A stretch of 64,000 bases of DNA. It comes from Sphingomonas flavescens. Lineage in GTDB: Bacteria > Pseudomonadota > Alphaproteobacteria > Sphingomonadales > Sphingomonadaceae. The stretch covers positions 868,001-932,000 of the forward strand of contig NZ_CP133016.1 in NCBI RefSeq assembly GCF_030866745.1. Reading direction: 5' to 3'. Below are positions 16,854-25,278 of this stretch, piece by piece. The position numbers were made by a program, and so were the translations under genes. The notes under the pieces were generated by a model. The model was given only the letters and a program-made list of their open reading frames with translations, searched no databases and had not been told where the DNA came from. Position 1 is the stretch's first letter. Each line of letters starts with the position of its first letter.

Positions 16854-18671
16854 TCAGTAATCCCAGGCGCCCGCGCCAGATTGGGCGGATTGGGTGAACA
16901 AATCCTCGATGCTCCAGCCGCCCGATGCGACCCCCCCGAATGCAGGGTTGGGGATGAAGCCGGTGCCCGTACTCAACCACTGGCTGAGCTGACCTACGTC
17001 GGACTGCCAGATGATGTCGCTGCGACCATCACCGTTGAAATCACCAACGGACTCAATGTGCAGATTCGAGGGGAGATTTGTTCCCCAGGCAGCGGCGAAG
17101 CCTCCGCCAAGCGAACCATTCCACTCGGCAAACGCACCACTCGCGCTCTGCCAGGCGATGTCTTCGAGCCCGTCGCCATTGAAGTCGCCTGTCGCAGCAA
17201 CATGCCAATCGGTTGAAAGTGCAGTTCCCCAAGCGGCGTTGAAGCCGCCGTTGGCGGCCCCCAGCCAGGTCGAAACATCACCTGTCAGCGTACTGCGCCA
17301 CAAGATGTCGGTGCGATCATCACCGTTGAAGTCGCCAGTGCCGACGACAATCCAGTCAGCGCTAAGCGTCGTCCCCGAGCCAGGCGCGAAACTGCCGTCC
17401 GTCGCCGCCAGCCACGTGGCGATGCTGCCGCTGCTATTCCGCCACAACACATCGTCTCTGCCGTCGCCATTGAAATCGCCAATCCCGGCAACTTTCCAGT
17501 CGACCGCGACGCTCGTTCCCCACACTGGCGTGAAAAAGCCGTATGGTGAGCTTTGCCAGATTGCCAAGCCACCGGTGTCGCTTCGCCAAAGAATATCTGC
17601 CCGACCGTCATCGTTGAAGTCGCCGGTCCCGGCAATCTTCCAGTCGCTCGGGACTAACGCTGAACCAGCGGGCACAAAACGACCGTCTCCCACTGCTGAC
17701 CATTTGACGAATGTGCCGTCCGTATTGCGCCACATCAGATCACTGAGACCGTCTCCATTGAAATCATTTCGCAAAGCCGGATCGGCGATCTCAAGCTGCA
17801 CGCCGCCACCCGACGCTGCATGTGCGGCTATCCGGCCAGTGGGCGCATTCTGCAGCGTCAACGACCCGCCGGTATAGGTAAGGATGCTGCCCGAAAGACT
17901 GAACGCGAACTCGGCGACGGCCGCGTCGGTCAGGACAATTTTGTCGCCGAAACTAAAGTCCGTAATCGTGTCGCCAGCCAATCCTGCGGCGCTGTCTCGG
18001 AAAATGTCGTTGCCCGTTCCCCCGGTCAGTGAATCGAAGCCAGCGCCGCCGGTGAGAACGTCCTGGCCTTCCTCGCCGTATAGGACGTCCACGCCGCCGT
18101 TTCCGGAGAGAAAATCGTTTCCGGATCCTCCAGTCAGCTGGTCCGAACCGGCCCCTCCGACCAGGGAATCATCTCCGCCCTCACCTGCAAACAGAATACC
18201 GGCGTCACCGGCAATCATTGTGTCGTTGAACACACTGCCGCCGATGAGTTCGATGCCGACGAGCGTATCGATCCCGATGTTTGCGGCATCCCCTGTTCCG
18301 GTCGACTGGACCTGTCCGGATGCTAAGCGCAGGTCGACGACAATGGCGGCGCCGGCATATCGGTACAGGATCTGGTCGAACTCGAAAGTGTCCTCGGCGA
18401 ATCCCGTTCCGCCATCGTAATAGTCATTGCCGGGTGACGAGTAAAAAACATCCTGATCGGCGTCGCCGTAGACCCGGTCGTTCCCCGGTCCGTCGGTGAT
18501 CGTATCGCCGCCCGCACCGCCGTGAATCGTGTCGTCACCTGGACCACCGTCTATTCGGTCCTGGCCCGCACCGCCGTCGATGACGTCGTTACCTTCTTGG
18601 CCCAAGATAAGGTCACGATCGCTCGTGCCGTTGAGGACGTCGTCGCCGCTCGTTCCGCTAATGTCTGCCAC
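16854..18671 (-). CDS. RTX/FG-GAP repeat protein
   Basis: A 605-residue secreted-type protein. Residues 1 to about 75 hold RTX repeats (GTSGDDVLNGTSDRD, GGAGQDRIDGGPGDD). A beta domain like the serralysin spacer covers about 85-155. A second RTX block covers about 165-220, then a hydrophobic beta segment. About five or six FG-GAP units of roughly 50 residues follow from about 300 (GTGDFNDDGRADILWRSDTG type). The end is GGWSIEDLF plus a short tail. No catalytic domain is present, unlike the paralogue at 10722-14018. RTX repeats imply calcium-dependent folding after type I export. A 36-bp duplicated piece of the downstream neighbour gene flanks it, suggesting it was inserted or rearranged here. 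Confidence 0.82.
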   Translation of the reverse strand: MADISGTSGDDVLNGTSDRDLILGQEGNDVIDGGAGQDRIDGGPGDDTIHGGAGGDTITDGPGNDRVYGDADQDVFYSSPGNDYYDGGTGFAEDTFEFDQILYRYAGAAIVVDLRLASGQVQSTGTGDAANIGIDTLVGIELIGGSVFNDTMIAGDAGILFAGEGGDDSLVGGAGSDQLTGGSGNDFLSGNGGVDVLYGEEGQDVLTGGAGFDSLTGGTGNDIFRDSAAGLAGDTITDFSFGDKIVLTDAAVAEFAFSLSGSILTYTGGSLTLQNAPTGRIAAHAASGGGVQLEIADPALRNDFNGDGLSDLMWRNTDGTFVKWSAVGDGRFVPAGSALVPSDWKIAGTGDFNDDGRADILWRSDTGGLAIWQSSPYGFFTPVWGTSVAVDWKVAGIGDFNGDGRDDVLWRNSSGSIATWLAATDGSFAPGSGTTLSADWIVVGTGDFNGDDRTDILWRSTLTGDVSTWLGAANGGFNAAWGTALSTDWHVAATGDFNGDGLEDIAWQSASGAFAEWNGSLGGGFAAAWGTNLPSNLHIESVGDFNGDGRSDIIWQSDVGQLSQWLSTGTGFIPNPAFGGVASGGWSIEDLFTQSAQSGAGAWDY

Positions 18672-18790
18672 CGGTCAGCTCCCACAGCCAAAGCTTAGCA
18701 TGAGGCAACAACCTTATTTAGCAGATGGAATGCCGCCGAGGTAGCCACCACAACGCAAAACTCTGCGCCACTAATTGCCCCCTATCGGAG

Positions 18791-19747
18791 TTAAGGGGCG
18801 ATCAGCTCGGCAAATTTTCGAAGATCGATATTGCCCCCCGACACCACGCCTACAATCGGTCCTTCCAGCGTCTGATCGCTGATTGCCGCGGCCAATGACA
18901 GTGCCCCTGCACCCTCCGCGATCGTGCGCGTCTTTTCGGCGATCAGGCGCATAGCGTCCGCCGTCTGGTCGAGCGTCACGGTGATCGCGCCGTCCACCAC
19001 GGGTTGCATCCGGAGCCACATGCGCCCCGTGACGCTTTGGCCGCCGGCGCCGTCGACGAAGCTTGCCTGCCACTCCGCGAATTTCTGCGGGGAGCCCTTG
19101 GTCAGCGAAAGCGCGTAAGGCGCGGCCGTCTCTGGCTCCGCACCAAGGACCCGCGCTTCCGGCCGCCGCGCTTTGATGGCGCTGCCGACGCCGGTGATCA
19201 GCCCACCCCCGCCAATGGCGCAGATGACGGTGCCGACGTCCGGACAATCCTCTAGGATCTCCAGGCCCATCGTCCCGTGGCCGGCGATGAAGTCGTGGCT
19301 GTCGAAGGGGTGGACGAACGTTCCTTCCGCGCCGGCAAATTCGTGCGCTTCCGCGGCAATCCACGCTTGCTCGTACGACACCGGCAGGATCTTCGCGCCC
19401 AGCGCGCGCATGCGATCGAGCTTGGTCTTCGGCGCGCTCTCGATCGCGACCACCGTGCAGGGAATGCCGAACGCCCGCGCGGCATAAGCGACGCCCTGCC
19501 CCGCATTGCCGGCGCTGATCGTCCACACGCCCCGCGCGCGCTGCTCGTCGGACAATGCAGCCACCGCATTGGCCCCGCCGCGGATCTTGTAGGCGTTGGT
19601 CGGCTGCAGATTTTCCAGCTTCAGCCGAATGTCGCGGCCGTCGCCAAGGTCGATCCGGACGAGTGGCGTCCGCAGCACCGTGCCAGCGATGCGCGCCCGT
19701 GCCGCCTCGATGTCTTCGATCGCAATTGGCCGTACCGGATCGATCAC
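18791..19747 (-). CDS. Threonine/serine dehydratase-like PLP enzyme
   Basis: Fold-type II PLP enzyme of 318 residues. The Schiff-base lysine lies in NAYKIRGGANAV (about residue 54), the PLP phosphate loop is AIGGGGLITGVGSA (about 172-185), and VSGGNID closes the fold. The length matches catabolic threonine dehydratases or related serine racemase and hydroxyaspartate dehydratase enzymes, lacking the regulatory ACT domain of IlvA. Which amino acid it deaminates cannot be read. It is divergent from paaZ across a 207-base region with repeated TTCAC motifs. A 36-base fragment of its 3' part is duplicated at 16752. Confidence 0.85.
   Translation of the reverse strand: MIDPVRPIAIEDIEAARARIAGTVLRTPLVRIDLGDGRDIRLKLENLQPTNAYKIRGGANAVAALSDEQRARGVWTISAGNAGQGVAYAARAFGIPCTVVAIESAPKTKLDRMRALGAKILPVSYEQAWIAAEAHEFAGAEGTFVHPFDSHDFIAGHGTMGLEILEDCPDVGTVICAIGGGGLITGVGSAIKARRPEARVLGAEPETAAPYALSLTKGSPQKFAEWQASFVDGAGGQSVTGRMWLRMQPVVDGAITVTLDQTADAMRLIAEKTRTIAEGAGALSLAAAISDQTLEGPIVGVVSGGNIDLRKFAELIAP
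18831..18866. repeat. Direct repeat copy 2 (within dehydratase gene)
   Basis: Parent copy of the 36-base direct repeat; its partner is at 16752-16787 with one mismatch. It codes for the conserved C-terminal GPIVGVVSGGN of the dehydratase on the minus strand. The two copies bracket the RTX/FG-GAP gene. Confidence 0.75.
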
Positions 19748-19827
19748 CAGCGCCTCCGCCTTTCAATGTTGGGTTTGGTGTGCCAGCCTTGGGCCCGTGG
19801 CGGCAACCCATCGCCACCTGCGGTGCG

Positions 19828-19911
19828 CTAAGTTCACGGGTAAGCTGCTGCCCGGCGTGAACTTAGTGAACCTAAGCCTGTTTCACGCTGTGCAGACGCC
19901 CTTGTTTCACG
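19828..19911. promoter_or_regulatory. Array of TTCAC-type motifs, candidate operators for paaZ
   Basis: CTAAGTTCACG (19828-19838) and CGTGAACTTAG (19856-19866) are a perfect 11-bp inverted repeat 17 bases apart. CTTAG-TGAAC-CTAAG (19862-19876) is a second, overlapping inverted repeat. TGTTTCACG occurs twice as direct repeats (19879-19887 and 19903-19911). Five GTT(T)CAC/GTGAAC elements within 84 bases upstream of paaZ suggest a cooperative regulator, possibly a TetR-type PaaR. Confidence 0.5.
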
Positions 19912-19954
19912 GTCCATTTGCGTCGATTGGCGGCGAATTGAACGGGTGAAACGC

Positions 19955-21973
19955 ATGAAAACGCCGCAACTTCTCAATTACGAACGCGATTCCTGGGTGG
20001 CCGGCGATAACGCAGTCGAGATTCCCAGCGCCATCGACGGCACGCCGGTTGCCAGCACCGGCTCGGGCGGACTCGATTTCGGCGGCATGCTGCGCCACGC
20101 TCGCGAGGTCGGCGGCCCGGCCTTGCGCAAGCTGACCTTCCACGAGCGGGCACGGATGATCAAGGCGCTCGGCCTCGCCATCCTCGCCCGCAAGGAAGAA
20201 CTGTACGAGCTGAACTACCAGACCGGCGCGACCCGCAAGGACGGCTGGATCGATATCGAGGGCGGCGCGGGTACCCTGCTCTCCTTCTCCTCCAAGGGCC
20301 GCCGCGAATTGCCCGACGCGCACGTACTCCTCGACGGTCAGCTCGAGGGCTTGTCGAAGCAAGGCACCTTCGTCGGCCAGCACATCTACACCTCGCTGCA
20401 GGGCGCGGCGGTGCACATCAACGCCTTCAACTTCCCTGTCTGGGGAATGCTGGAGAAGCTGGCGCCGACCCTACTCGCGGGTGTCCCGGCGATCGTGAAG
20501 CCCGCGTCGGCAACCTCCTACCTCACCGAGGCCGCGTTCAAGATCATGATCGACGCCGGCGTGCTGCCGCCGGGCGCGGTGCAGCTGATCGTCGGCGGCG
20601 TCGGCGACCTGTTCGATCACCTGACCGGTCAGGACGTCGTTAGCTTCACCGGCTCGGCCTCGACCGCCCTCAAGCTCCGCACCCACCCGGTCGTGATGCG
20701 CGAGTCCGTCCGCTTCGTGGCCGAGCAGGACAGTCTCAACGCCTCGCTGCTCGGCCCAGACGCGGCGCCTGGCACGCCGGAGTTCGACCTGTTCATCCGC
20801 GAGGTCGCGACCGAGATGACGGTGAAGGCGGGCCAGAAATGCACCGCGATCCGCCGCGCCATGGCCCCCGCCCAATATCTCGATGCGGTCGAGCAGGCGC
20901 TCGGCGAACGGCTGGCCAAGACCAAGGTCGGCGACCCACGTGCGCACGACACCCGCATGGGCGCTCTCGTCAGCCTCAGCCAGCGCGACGACGTCCGCCA
21001 GAAGATCGCCGAGCTGGAAGCCGCCGGCGCGCGCGTCGTCGCCGGCGATCCGAACGCGGAGCCGCCGATCCCGGGCGGCGCCTTCCTGTCGCCCGTGCTG
21101 CTTCGCACCGACGATCCCTGGGCGACCGACGCCGTCCACGACTGCGAGCCGTTCGGCCCCGTCTCGACGATCATGCCCTACCGCGACATCGCGGACGCCA
21201 TCGCGCTCGCCAATCGTGGCAAGGGTAGCCTCGCGCTGTCGCTGTTCACCCACTCAACCGAAGCCGCGCGCGAGTTCATCCAGGGCGCCGCCGCCTACCA
21301 CGGACGGATGCTCGTCATCGACCGCACCAATGCCGCCGAATCGACCGGACATGGCTCGCCACTTCCGGTCCTCGTCCACGGCGGTCCCGGCCGCGCGGGC
21401 GGGAGCGAGGAAATGGGCGGCATCCGCGGCGTGAAGCATTACATGCAGCGCACCGCGATCCAGTCGTCACCCGCCATGATCGCCGCCATTACCGAGCAGT
21501 ACATCCCGGGCGGGCCGAAGCATTTCGTGGACGGCCATCCGTTCCGCCGCCGCATGAGCGAGCTGAACGTCGGCGACACGCTGAAGACGGCGGGCCGGAC
21601 CGTCAGCATTGAAGACATCGAGCATTTCGCCGAGTTCACCGGCGATAATTTCTACGCCCACATGGACGAGGAAGCCGCCAAGGCCTCGCCGATCTTCGAG
21701 GGCCGCGTTGCGCACGGCTATCTGATCCTCAGCTTCGCCGCCGGCCTGTTCGTCGATCCGGATCCTGGTCCCGTGCTCGCGAACACCGGCCTCGAGAACC
21801 TGCGCTTCCTGACGCCGCTCTACCCCGGCGACACGATGCGGGTGGAGCTGACCGTCCGCTCGAAGTCGCTCAAGAGCGAGGACACCGGCGTCGTCCGCTG
21901 GGCGGTTGAAATCTTCAACCAGAAAGATGAGCTGGTTGCGACCTACGATCTGCTGACCGAAAACCTGCCTTAG
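19955..21973 (+). CDS. paaZ: Oxepin-CoA hydrolase / 3-oxo-5,6-dehydrosuberyl-CoA semialdehyde dehydrogenase
   Basis: Bifunctional ring-opening enzyme of the phenylacetyl-CoA pathway, 672 residues. The N-terminal aldehyde dehydrogenase domain (about 1-515) shows FNFPVWGMLEKLAPTLLAGVP, FTGSASTALKL, and the catalytic Cys in KAGQKCTAIRRA (about residue 295). The C-terminal MaoC-like (R)-hydratase domain (about 530-672) shows the D-x5-H motif in FTGDNFYAHMDEEAAK and GRVAHGYLILSFAAG. This order is diagnostic for PaaZ. ATG 19955 is chosen over a GTG three codons upstream. The gene is 18 kb from paaA/I/G, so the pathway is dispersed in at least two loci. Confidence 0.93.
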   Translation: MKTPQLLNYERDSWVAGDNAVEIPSAIDGTPVASTGSGGLDFGGMLRHAREVGGPALRKLTFHERARMIKALGLAILARKEELYELNYQTGATRKDGWIDIEGGAGTLLSFSSKGRRELPDAHVLLDGQLEGLSKQGTFVGQHIYTSLQGAAVHINAFNFPVWGMLEKLAPTLLAGVPAIVKPASATSYLTEAAFKIMIDAGVLPPGAVQLIVGGVGDLFDHLTGQDVVSFTGSASTALKLRTHPVVMRESVRFVAEQDSLNASLLGPDAAPGTPEFDLFIREVATEMTVKAGQKCTAIRRAMAPAQYLDAVEQALGERLAKTKVGDPRAHDTRMGALVSLSQRDDVRQKIAELEAAGARVVAGDPNAEPPIPGGAFLSPVLLRTDDPWATDAVHDCEPFGPVSTIMPYRDIADAIALANRGKGSLALSLFTHSTEAAREFIQGAAAYHGRMLVIDRTNAAESTGHGSPLPVLVHGGPGRAGGSEEMGGIRGVKHYMQRTAIQSSPAMIAAITEQYIPGGPKHFVDGHPFRRRMSELNVGDTLKTAGRTVSIEDIEHFAEFTGDNFYAHMDEEAAKASPIFEGRVAHGYLILSFAAGLFVDPDPGPVLANTGLENLRFLTPLYPGDTMRVELTVRSKSLKSEDTGVVRWAVEIFNQKDELVATYDLLTENLP

Positions 21974-21987
21974 GAGCACCCGAGACC

Positions 21988-23646
21988 ATGGATAGCATCG
22001 GCGGCGAACTGCAATTCATGACCCCGCGCCCCTTCGGGGGTGAGCAGCTGGAAGCCATCCGCAGCATCTCGACCGAGCGCAGGTACAAGGCCGGCGAGGA
22101 CGTCCTGCGTGTCGGCCAGCCTTACGATCGCTTCGTCGTCGTCGTCGAAGGGCGCATCCAGGTGATCGATGCATTCACCGACGAGCCGGTCGAAGATGCA
22201 ATCATGAACCCCGGCCAGTTCATCGGCGAACTGGCGTTCCTGAATGCCGGCAACAATACGCTTCCGCTCCGCGCGGCGATCGACACGGTGACCTTGGAAG
22301 CGCCGCGTGAGGCGATGCTCGAACTGATGTCGCGCGTGCCGGAAATCGGCGACCACGTGCTGACCGTTTTTGCCGCGCGACGGCGCGCTTTGTTTGAGGA
22401 AGGGGAAAGCGCGATCAAGCTGATCGGCGCCGACGCCGATCCCGCCGTGCAGCGAGTGGCCATCTTCCTCTCGCGCAATCGCATCCCGTTCCAGTCCTAC
22501 GATCTCGATGAAAAGAGCGAAGAAGGCGTAGCGGTTTGCCGGCTCGCAGCGCACCAACCAGCGGTCCTGCTCGGCCGGGGCAACAAGGTCGAAGATCCCA
22601 CGCCGCGCAAGGTCGCGGCGTTACTCGGTCTGGATCTCGAAAGCTGCGACATCGGCCAACTCGACTTGCTTATCGTCGGTGGCGGGCCGGCGGGCGTCGC
22701 GGCTGCGGTCTATGCCGGATCCGAAGGGCTGAAAGCCATCGTCATCGAGGACAGCGCGATTGGCGGCCAGGCCGGCACCAGCAGCCGCATCGAGAATTAC
22801 ATGGGCTTCCCCACCGGCATCTCGGGCGCTGACCTCATCTTCCGCGGCCAGGTGCAGGCGATGAAGTTCGGCACTCGCTTCGCCATGCCGCGCCAGGTGC
22901 GCTCGCTGGAGCAAACCGGGGATGGGTTCTGCGCTACGCTCGACGGCGGCGACACTTTGTGCGCCCGGGCAGTGCTTGTCGCGACCGGCGTTCAATACCG
23001 CCGCCTTCCCGTACCCCGCATCGAAGAATTCGAAGGCGCGGGCATCTATTATGCGGCGACTGAGATGGAGGCGCGTTTCTGCCGTGAGACCGAGGCGGTT
23101 GTTGTCGGCGGCGGCAACTCCGCAGGTCAAGCGGCAATGTTCCTCTCGCGCTTCGCCAACCACGTCCATGTGCTCGTTCGCGGCCCCGACCTTGCAAGCT
23201 CAATGAGCGCCTATCTACGTTCGCGCCTCGAAGCCGACCCGCACATCACCATCCACTATCGGTGCCAGCTGGCGGGTCTCGAAGGGGACAAGCACCTCTC
23301 GGGCGTGCGCATCAGCACTCCGCAGGGCGAGGAGGAGATCGGGGCTTCCGCGCTGTTTCTGATGATTGGCGCGCAGCCTAACACCGCGTGGCTGTCAGGA
23401 CTCGTTGATCTGGACGAGCGCGGCTTCGTTAAGACGGGCGCCGCAGCCGGCGTTACCAGCGACTTCGAAACCTCCTGCCCCGGCATTTTCGCCGTCGGCG
23501 ATGTCCGGTCGGGATCGGTGAAGCGGGTCGCCTCATCCGTCGGTGAGGGATCGGTCGTGGTCAGCGCCATCTGGTCGCATCTCGATACCCTTGATCGCGC
23601 TGCGAAGCCTGTCGTCGCGCCACCGATGCCGGCCACCGCCGCCTGA
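21988..23646 (+). CDS. Cyclic-nucleotide-binding domain / thioredoxin reductase-like fusion
   Basis: A 552-residue flavoprotein. Residues 1 to about 135 form a cNMP-binding domain (RRYKAGEDVLRVGQPYDR, NPGQFIGELAFLN). A short thioredoxin-like linker comes next (about 140-215). A pyridine nucleotide-disulfide oxidoreductase core follows: IVGGGPAGVAAAVYAGSEG (FAD), VVVGGGNSAGQAAMFLSR (NADPH), and FAVGDVRSGSVKRVASSVGEGS. At the place of the TrxR CxxC the sequence reads GAGIYYAATEMEARFC, so the redox disulfide is absent. It probably is an NAD(P)H-dependent FAD oxidoreductase without thioredoxin reductase activity, sensing cAMP or a similar ligand. It starts 15 bases after the paaZ stop, which suggests co-transcription. 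Confidence 0.85.
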   Translation: MDSIGGELQFMTPRPFGGEQLEAIRSISTERRYKAGEDVLRVGQPYDRFVVVVEGRIQVIDAFTDEPVEDAIMNPGQFIGELAFLNAGNNTLPLRAAIDTVTLEAPREAMLELMSRVPEIGDHVLTVFAARRRALFEEGESAIKLIGADADPAVQRVAIFLSRNRIPFQSYDLDEKSEEGVAVCRLAAHQPAVLLGRGNKVEDPTPRKVAALLGLDLESCDIGQLDLLIVGGGPAGVAAAVYAGSEGLKAIVIEDSAIGGQAGTSSRIENYMGFPTGISGADLIFRGQVQAMKFGTRFAMPRQVRSLEQTGDGFCATLDGGDTLCARAVLVATGVQYRRLPVPRIEEFEGAGIYYAATEMEARFCRETEAVVVGGGNSAGQAAMFLSRFANHVHVLVRGPDLASSMSAYLRSRLEADPHITIHYRCQLAGLEGDKHLSGVRISTPQGEEEIGASALFLMIGAQPNTAWLSGLVDLDERGFVKTGAAAGVTSDFETSCPGIFAVGDVRSGSVKRVASSVGEGSVVVSAIWSHLDTLDRAAKPVVAPPMPATAA

Positions 23647-23708
23647 CCGATCAAGCGCAACGGGGCGCCGAATGGTTCGTTGACGCACCGGACAGCAGGA
23701 GGTGCACC

Positions 23709-24137
23709 ATGAAAGTCAGCGAAGTGATGACGCGCAACGTCGAGACGATCACGCCCGATCAGCCTGTCAGCGAAGCCGCGGGCTTCATGCTGAGCGCCGA
23801 CACCGGGTCGATCCCGGTGCTGGAGAACGACCGGCTGGTGGGTATGATTACAGACCGCGACATCGCGGTTCGCGGCGTAGCCAATGGCCGTGGACCCGAT
23901 ACTTCGGTGCGCGAGCTGATGACCAGCGACATCGTTTCAGTCCGCGATACCGACGATGTTTCCGAAGCGGCTGCCCGCATGAGCGAGGCGCAGGTGCGGC
24001 GCGTGCCTGTCGTCGATAGCGATGAGCGTCTCTGCGGCATCGTCAGCTTGGGCGACCTAAGCCGCGAGACCGACGGCAATAATGCTGCGCTGGCGCTTGA
24101 GGGCGTGAGTCAGCCGGGCGGCCAGCACCAACAGTAA
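23709..24137 (+). CDS. CBS-domain pair protein
   Basis: A 142-residue protein of two CBS domains. The first is MKVSEVMTRNVETITPDQPVSEAAGFML...GSIPVLENDRLVGMITDRDI (to about residue 60). The second is VRELMTSDIVSVRDTDDVSEAA...VRRVPVVDSDERLCGIVSLGDLS (to about 125). Tandem CBS domains (a Bateman module) bind adenosine nucleotides such as AMP, ATP or NADH. A stand-alone module of this kind is common in stress-responsive genes of alphaproteobacteria. The Shine-Dalgarno sequence AGGAGG is close to the start, and a strong intrinsic terminator follows. Confidence 0.85.
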   Translation: MKVSEVMTRNVETITPDQPVSEAAGFMLSADTGSIPVLENDRLVGMITDRDIAVRGVANGRGPDTSVRELMTSDIVSVRDTDDVSEAAARMSEAQVRRVPVVDSDERLCGIVSLGDLSRETDGNNAALALEGVSQPGGQHQQ

Positions 24138-24147
24138 CCACGAACGA

Positions 24148-24178
24148 AAAACGCCGCGGGATTTAACCGCGGCGTTTT
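24148..24178. terminator. Bidirectional intrinsic terminator
   Basis: AAAACGCCGCGG pairs perfectly with CCGCGGCGTTTT over 12 bp with a 7-base loop, flanked by A and T runs on either side. It serves the CBS gene on + and the end of the atp operon on -. Confidence 0.88.
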
Positions 24179-24200
24179 CATAAGCGATTGTAGAAGCTGG

Positions 24201-24749
24201 CTAGCCGGCGATCTGCTTAATGGCGTCGTCGACCAGCCGCGCGTCGCTGCCGGCGTCGTGGCTCTGGGCGATCAACTTGGCGGCAGCGCGAGCCGCGGCC
24301 TCGGCTGCCGACGAGCGAAGCTGCTCGACCGCGGAACGCTCTTCGGCCGCGATCTTGTCTTCCGCCATCCGCGTGCGACGATCGATCAGCGCCTCGGCGT
24401 CGGTCTTCGCCTTGGCGACAATTTCCTCGGCCTCATGCTTGGCCCGCTCTAGCAGTGCCTCGCGGTCCTTATCGGCCGAAGCGGACTTCGCCTCATACTC
24501 CGCCTTCAGCGCCTCGGCTTCCTTGCGAAGGTTCTCAGCTTCCTGAAGCTGCTCACGGATCAGCGCGATCTTGCTGTCGAGCGCGCCAGCGATTGCGCCG
24601 GGCACCTTCTTCCAGATCATCACGGCGATCACGACGATCATCGCCAGCGAGATTGCCATCGGTGCCGTCAGGAAGCCGAACGCGACTGGCTCCGCTTCAT
24701 GCGATGGCACTTCGGTGCCGGTGGTCGTGGCGTGCGTCTGCTCAGCCAT
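24201..24749 (-). CDS. atpF: ATP synthase F0 subunit b
   Basis: Peripheral stalk subunit, 182 residues. A Pro/His/Thr-containing N-terminal tail is followed by one transmembrane segment (MAISLAMIVVIAVMIWKKVPGAI, about 31-55). A long charged coiled coil then runs from about 60 to 165 (LDSKIALIREQLQEAENLRKEA). The KKVPGAI boundary and DxKIALIREQLxEAE repeat are typical of alphaproteobacterial b subunits. It overlaps the b' gene start by eight bases and is last in the F0 operon. The F1 genes are elsewhere, as is normal for alphaproteobacteria. Confidence 0.95.
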   Translation of the reverse strand: MAEQTHATTTGTEVPSHEAEPVAFGFLTAPMAISLAMIVVIAVMIWKKVPGAIAGALDSKIALIREQLQEAENLRKEAEALKAEYEAKSASADKDREALLERAKHEAEEIVAKAKTDAEALIDRRTRMAEDKIAAEERSAVEQLRSSAAEAAARAAAKLIAQSHDAGSDARLVDDAIKQIAG

Positions 24750-25233
24750 GCATTTCCGCCTTCACCGCAGCTGCGGCTTCCGAGGCATCGACAGTCAGAC
24801 CGGTCAGGCGCTGGACCATCTCGGCAGTCAGGTCGGCGGCAACGGTCTCGATCTCCGCGCGTGCCGAAGATACGGCCTCGCGGATCTTCGCCTCCGCGGA
24901 CTCGACCTTCAGGTTGATCTGGTCCGCTGCCGCCTTCACCCGCGTCTCGGTCTCCCGAGCGCTTTCCTGCTTCGCATCCTGGGCGAGGCGCGCGGCCTCG
25001 GCCCGGGCAGCATCCATCCGCGAACGCCAGGCCGCTTCGGTCGCTTCCGCTTCCGTGCGCGCCGCCTGCGCCCGCTCGAGGTCACCGCTGATCTTGTTCT
25101 CTCGCGCGTCGACGGTCGACTGGATCTTCGGCAACATCCCCCGGCCAATGCCGAAGAAGATGATGGCGAACACCACCAGCAGCCAGAACAGCTGCGAGAA
25201 GAAAATCAGCGGAAGCTGGGTAATCTGAGGCAT
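24742..25233 (-). CDS. ATP synthase F0 subunit b'
   Basis: Second stalk subunit, 163 residues, usually named AtpG, AtpF2 or b'. An N-terminal membrane anchor (LPLIFFSQLFWLLVVFAIIFFGIGRG, about 7-33) is followed by a coiled coil rich in Ala, Glu and Arg. PQITQLPLIFFSQLFWL is the hallmark of b' in photosynthetic and other alphaproteobacteria. Its presence with b gives a heterodimeric stalk. It lies between atpE and atpF in the usual order a-c-b'-b. Confidence 0.92.
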   Translation of the reverse strand: MPQITQLPLIFFSQLFWLLVVFAIIFFGIGRGMLPKIQSTVDARENKISGDLERAQAARTEAEATEAAWRSRMDAARAEAARLAQDAKQESARETETRVKAAADQINLKVESAEAKIREAVSSARAEIETVAADLTAEMVQRLTGLTVDASEAAAAVKAEMHG

Positions 25234-25278
25234 CGGACCCTCTGGCTTACGCCCTGTCGAACCTAATGGCCGTCGAAC

